This document shows positions 6,938 to 9,432 of a stretch of 9,432 bases of DNA, piece after piece. Location of the stretch: contig CAHJWV010000732.1 of NCBI GenBank assembly GCA_903643055.1, positions 1-9,432 on the forward strand, read 5' to 3'. Source of the DNA: Burkholderiales bacterium. GTDB lineage: Bacteria; Pseudomonadota; Gammaproteobacteria; Burkholderiales; Burkholderiaceae. Every line of letters starts with the position of its first letter. The stretch's first letter is position 1. The position numbers and the translations under genes were made by a program. Under the pieces are notes generated by a model, which was not told the DNA's origin, did not search any database, and saw only the letters and a program-made list of their open reading frames with translations.

Positions 6938-7528
6938 ATGTCAGACCGCGTCCGCATTGCCGAAGTGAAGGTGTTGTCAGACGACTGGTACGTGCTGAAG
7001 AAAACCACGTTTGACCTGCAGCGCTGCGACGGCAGCTGGCAACGCCAGAGTCGAGAAACCTATGACCGCGGCAATGGCGCGACCATCCTGCTGTACAACC
7101 GGGCGCGGCAAACAGTCGTGCTGACGCGCCAGTTCCGCTTCCCGGCTTATGTGAACGGCCAGCCCGATGGCCTGCTGATCGAGGCTTGCGCGGGCCTGCT
7201 CGATCAAGACGACCCCGCGATCTGCATCCGTCGTGAGACCGAAGAAGAAACCGGCTACCGCATTGCCGACGTGCACAAAGTGTTCGAGGCTTACATGAGC
7301 CCCGGTTCGGTGACCGAGCGCCTGTTCTTCTTCGTAGGCGCCTATGAGCCGCGCGACAAGGTCTCGCAAGGCGGCGGTGAAGCGCATGAAGGCGAAGACA
7401 TCGAGGTGCTTGAGCCCACGCTGGACGAAGCGCTCGCGATGGTGGCGCGCGGCGAGATCCGCGATGGCAAGACCATCATGCTGCTGCAATACGCGAAGCT
7501 GTCAGGCGTGATGGACGCAGCAAACTGA
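6938..7528 (+). CDS. nudK: Nudix hydrolase, NudK-type GDP-mannose pyrophosphatase
   Basis: A 196-residue Nudix enzyme expected to split GDP-mannose into GMP and mannose 1-phosphate with Mg2+. NudK-like landmarks run through its length: Y-D-R-G-N-G-A-T-I-L-L-Y-N in the first third, R-Q-F-R-F-P, the Nudix region C-A-G-L-L-D-Q-D-D-P followed by R-R-E-T-E-E-E-T-G-Y, then Y-M-S-P-G-S-V-T-E, G-E-D-I-E-V-L-E, and G-E-I-R-D-G-K-T near the end. The metal-binding R-E-x-x-E-E-x-G core is intact; the upstream acidic position of the box is Asp rather than Glu, and the box is one residue shorter than the textbook form, as I recall for NudK itself. The start at 6938 has GAAGGA five bases upstream. It diverges from the DeoR-type gene, with operator-like repeats between them. 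Substrate is assigned from family resemblance. Confidence 0.88.
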   Translation: MSDRVRIAEVKVLSDDWYVLKKTTFDLQRCDGSWQRQSRETYDRGNGATILLYNRARQTVVLTRQFRFPAYVNGQPDGLLIEACAGLLDQDDPAICIRRETEEETGYRIADVHKVFEAYMSPGSVTERLFFFVGAYEPRDKVSQGGGEAHEGEDIEVLEPTLDEALAMVARGEIRDGKTIMLLQYAKLSGVMDAAN

Positions 7529-7529
7529 G

Positions 7530-7575
7530 CCACCGAACCGGTGGTTCGTGCCGTGCACATCTTGTTCACGGCACG
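7530..7575. terminator. Two adjacent hairpins between converging genes
   Basis: Just after the nudK-like stop there is a 6-base stem CCACCG / CGGTGG (7530-7535 and 7539-7544, loop AAC). It is followed by a perfect 9-base stem CGTGCCGTG / CACGGCACG (7547-7555 and 7567-7575, 11-base loop). The convergent gene ends at 7586. Neither hairpin has a T-run on either side, so a classical Rho-independent terminator is not shown. The place and symmetry suggest bidirectional 3'-end formation or transcript protection. Confidence 0.4.
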
Positions 7576-7585
7576 CTGCGGACGA

Positions 7586-8155
7586 TCAGGCCACGCCCGC
7601 TTCCGACTTTTTCAATGTGAGCGAGTTCCCGTCGGCATGGACGTTCAGGCTCGCCGGGCTGCGCAAGTCTTCAGCCGACATCTTCGTGACGGCCACGCAG
7701 GCCTCGCGCGCATTGACGAAATCAGTGCCGTAAGTCTGTTCCAATTTCGCGTGCCCACCGTGGCTGTCGATGACCTGCTCGGCCACTTGCCCGATCTTGC
7801 TGAGCGTATGGAGGAGGTGAGACGCATCCTGCGTGATGCTCTCGTTGAAGTCGACGCCCTTCCCCAGGAGCTTGTCTTTCAAGTTTTCGATCAGAGACGG
7901 CAGGTAGTAGACGTAGGCCTTCTGCTGCGTATTGCCCAGGTTGTTCAACAGCTGATCAAAGGCCTTGCCCTCCTGCTTCTGCAATTGGGCCATCGCGCTG
8001 ATCAGGGCCTTGCCGACCTCGGGCTTGCTGATGTGGGACCGCGACATCGCTGCGAACTTCGAAACCAGCGTGGCCGCTTGTGGCTTGCCAGGGAAAGCTG
8101 CTTTGATGGATTTCTGCAGGTCGTCGTTCAGTGGAGGCAGTACTTTGTTGTAGAT
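7586..8155 (-). pseudogene. 3' part of a disrupted gene for an unrecognised helical, effector-like protein
   Basis: Reading the minus strand directly after the TAA at 8156-8158, the same frame continues open for 189 codons to a TGA at 7586-7588. The first residues after the stop (I-Y-N-K-V-L-P-P-L-N-D-D-L) look like ordinary protein. The first ATG in the segment is at 8047, has no ribosome binding site and lies 36 codons into protein-like sequence, so an independent gene starting there is unlikely. The segment is mostly helical, rich in Lys, Gln and Leu, with A-Y-V-Y-Y-L-P-S-L near the middle, and has no signal peptide or membrane segment. A weak likeness to the 5' part of the same gene is described in the findings. 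Function unknown. If the TAA is a sequencing error, this is the C-terminal third of an intact protein. Confidence 0.7.
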
Positions 8156-8728
8156 TTACTGCGCGTTGGCATTGATGTCGGTTGCAGGCTTCCAATGCAA
8201 TGAAGCCATCTCTGCGTGCAATATGTCGAAGACCCCAGATGCTTTGTTAATGACGGGTCCCGGTAGCAGAGAAAGAAAGGGGTTGGCTGCGCCCAACAAG
8301 TCGGTCAGTTCATGAATGGAGTAAGCCTTGAGGTTGGCTTGCAGGTTCTTGAATTCGCTGCCTGAGGCGTTCGCTGCCTGATGGAGCAACGGCTTGAGCT
8401 GCTCCGGGTGGCACTTGGCTTGATTGAGCTGCAGGCCATTGAGCTTCAGGCCCCACATGCCTTTCATGACGTCCATCAGTGGCTTGTGCTCGCCGCTGTT
8501 GATCTGGTGTTCTGCGAAGAATTGACGCGTGACCGAGTCGTGCTGGGTGTCTGTGCCTTGTTCAACCTCGTGTCCCATCACATGCATCGCCACATGCAGC
8601 TTTGCGTCATGGTCCAGTCGGCTGAATCGTTGAGCCGAGCAGGTTTTCAAGCCCATCTGGATTGAGCCAGATTTCAGGCTGTTCTCGACGACTTGGCCCA
8701 TGTGCGTTGACTTCATCACGTCATGCAT
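8156..8728 (-). pseudogene. Middle part of the disrupted effector-like gene
   Basis: A 190-codon open stretch from an ATG at 8728 to TAA at 8156-8158. It is in a different frame from the 5' part and the same frame as the 3' part. The protein is soluble-looking and mainly helical, with several His clusters (for example H-V-A-M-H-V-M-G-H-E-V-E-Q) that do not form an H-E-x-x-H zinc-protease motif, and a hydrophobic stretch P-F-L-S-L-L-P-G-P-V-I near residue 155. I do not recognise it. Base composition is clearly poorer in GC than the left half of the window. It could be a separate gene coupled to the upstream one by the ATGCATGA overlap at 8721-8728, but the continuation of protein-like sequence past the stop argues for one broken gene. 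No ribosome binding site is visible before the ATG. Confidence 0.65.
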
Positions 8729-9431
8729 TGCCAGTACCGTCGGTCAGCGGCTCGAAGTCGGAGAGCTTGCCGCCTGATTCATTCTGGAAATGGGTGTTGA
8801 CGGAGTCCAGGGCGGAGCGCATTTTGTGCTCCAGCGATTTCGGATCGTTCGGCCGGCCTTCGAAAATCTGGGCGCCCGACATCAGGGCTTTGAGCGCCAC
8901 GAACGAACCGATGGTCTTCTGAAATTCAATGTTTGGCGCCAGTTCGCCTTTCGGGGTTCCTTCGAGGTGGCCTGCCGATCCATCCGGATTGGATAAATAT
9001 CGCGCGACAACCGGCAGTTTCATGAACTCAGACAGCTGCTGCTCCAGCTGGACCTTGGCGTGGTCTGTGATTTGCGGGAACTTCGCGGTGAATTTATTGA
9101 GCACGGCCTGCGATAGCGCATTCATTGAAGGCGCCTCCTTGCTTGCAGTCGTTGCAAGTGTTTGAGATGCCGCCTTGTTCGCGGGCGCTGAACTCATCGA
9201 TTTCGTTGCCGGCAGATTCGCTGAGCGCGCAACGTGTCCATCGGATTTCTGCGGTGCAGATGGGTTTGGCCCATCGCTTTGAACAAGGGGCAGCGCTCGC
9301 TGAAGGGCTGGCCGTGTCTCAGGAATCGTCGGCGACGTCGGTTGGAAGTCGGTTTGACGATAGGGGAGGGATGGCAGGCAGGGCGGCGTCCAAAGAGTTG
9401 CAAAGCGAAAGCAGTGGTTTGACCTCAATTT
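8721..9431 (-). pseudogene. 5' part of the disrupted effector-like gene, open to the right window edge
   Basis: The frame is open from the window edge to TGA at 8721-8723, giving about 237 codons. The first hundred residues are rich in Pro, Ser, Ala and Thr and look disordered; the rest (from about 9125) is helical, with K-F-P-Q-I and L-P-V-V-A-R-Y-L. The true start is not fixed. The frame may begin outside the window, or at ATG 9197, or at ATG 9125, which has a strong AAGGAGG (9134-9140) eight bases before it. An open frame of roughly 100 codons upstream of 9125 is unlikely by chance, which favours a longer protein. A disordered Ser/Pro-rich N-terminus followed by helices is common in type III effectors, but no family is recognised and no secretion signal can be proven by eye. 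In bases 8724-8743 the reading frame must shift to join the middle part. Confidence 0.65.
9134..9140 (-). promoter_or_regulatory. Strong Shine-Dalgarno-like sequence before an internal ATG
   Basis: On the minus strand AAGGAGG lies eight bases before the ATG at 9123-9125. This is the best ribosome binding site match in the right third of the window. If used, the gene starts at 9125 and the Pro/Ser-rich stretch upstream is leader rather than protein. It may instead be chance, since the bases also encode Ser-Lys-Glu-Ala in the longer frame. Confidence 0.4.
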
Positions 9432-9432
9432 A

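Noticed and set aside
7541..8203. Long plus-strand open frame opposite the broken minus-strand gene
   Set aside because: Its translation is rich in Arg, Val and Leu with no motif, and it crosses the hairpins and the nonsense site; it is the complement of the minus-strand coding frame.
8600..8640. H-V-M-G-H-E-V-E-Q as a zinc metalloprotease motif
   Set aside because: The second His of H-E-x-x-H is missing, so there is no support for protease activity.

Overview
The window looks like a chromosomal segment of a GC-rich betaproteobacterium, most likely Burkholderiales (inferred from gene content, high third-position GC and family resemblance; no rRNA or other marker gene is present). The left two thirds are very GC-rich. 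The right end (about 7.6-9.43 kb, minus strand) is visibly poorer in GC: by hand count, bases 1021-1080 hold 49/60 G+C and bases 8221-8280 hold 29/60.

Region 1 (2-4854, plus strand) is the distal end of an aryl polyene (APE) type II polyketide cluster, in the order DUF3261 lipoprotein (cut by the window edge), ketosynthase (ApeO-like), hotdog dehydratase (ApeP-like), a GFA-family zinc protein, ketoreductase (ApeQ/FabG2-like) and a second ketosynthase (ApeR-like). Two junctions are 4-base overlaps (GTGA, ATGA), so translational coupling is likely. The ketosynthases, reductase and dehydratase together extend and dehydrate a polyene chain on acyl carrier proteins whose genes should lie to the left of the window. 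The GFA gene sits between dehydratase and reductase with loose gaps on both sides and does not belong to the known APE core.

Region 2 (4869-6003) continues on the same strand with a small lipoprotein that starts 14 bases after the second ketosynthase, and then a small secreted protein of the family often mislabelled 'excinuclease ABC subunit A'.

Region 3 (6086-7528) is a divergent pair: a DeoR-family sugar-type repressor on the minus strand and a NudK-type GDP-mannose pyrophosphatase on the plus strand. The 99-base gap between them carries four phased 10-base repeats that overlap a good sigma70-type promoter, which looks like an autoregulatory operator.

Region 4 (7586 to the right edge, minus strand) is a broken gene for a largely helical protein I do not recognise. 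Its 5' and middle parts are in different frames across a 20-base window near 8724-8743. Its middle and 3' parts are in the same frame, split by a TAA at 8156-8158. Low GC, a Ser/Pro/Ala-rich N-terminal part and decay fit a horizontally acquired effector- or toxin-like gene, but that is inference. Two hairpins lie between its end and the nudK stop.

No tRNA, rRNA, CRISPR array, insertion sequence or replication origin was seen. No gap between genes exceeds 300 bases; the longest (2248-2431) holds no clear signal.
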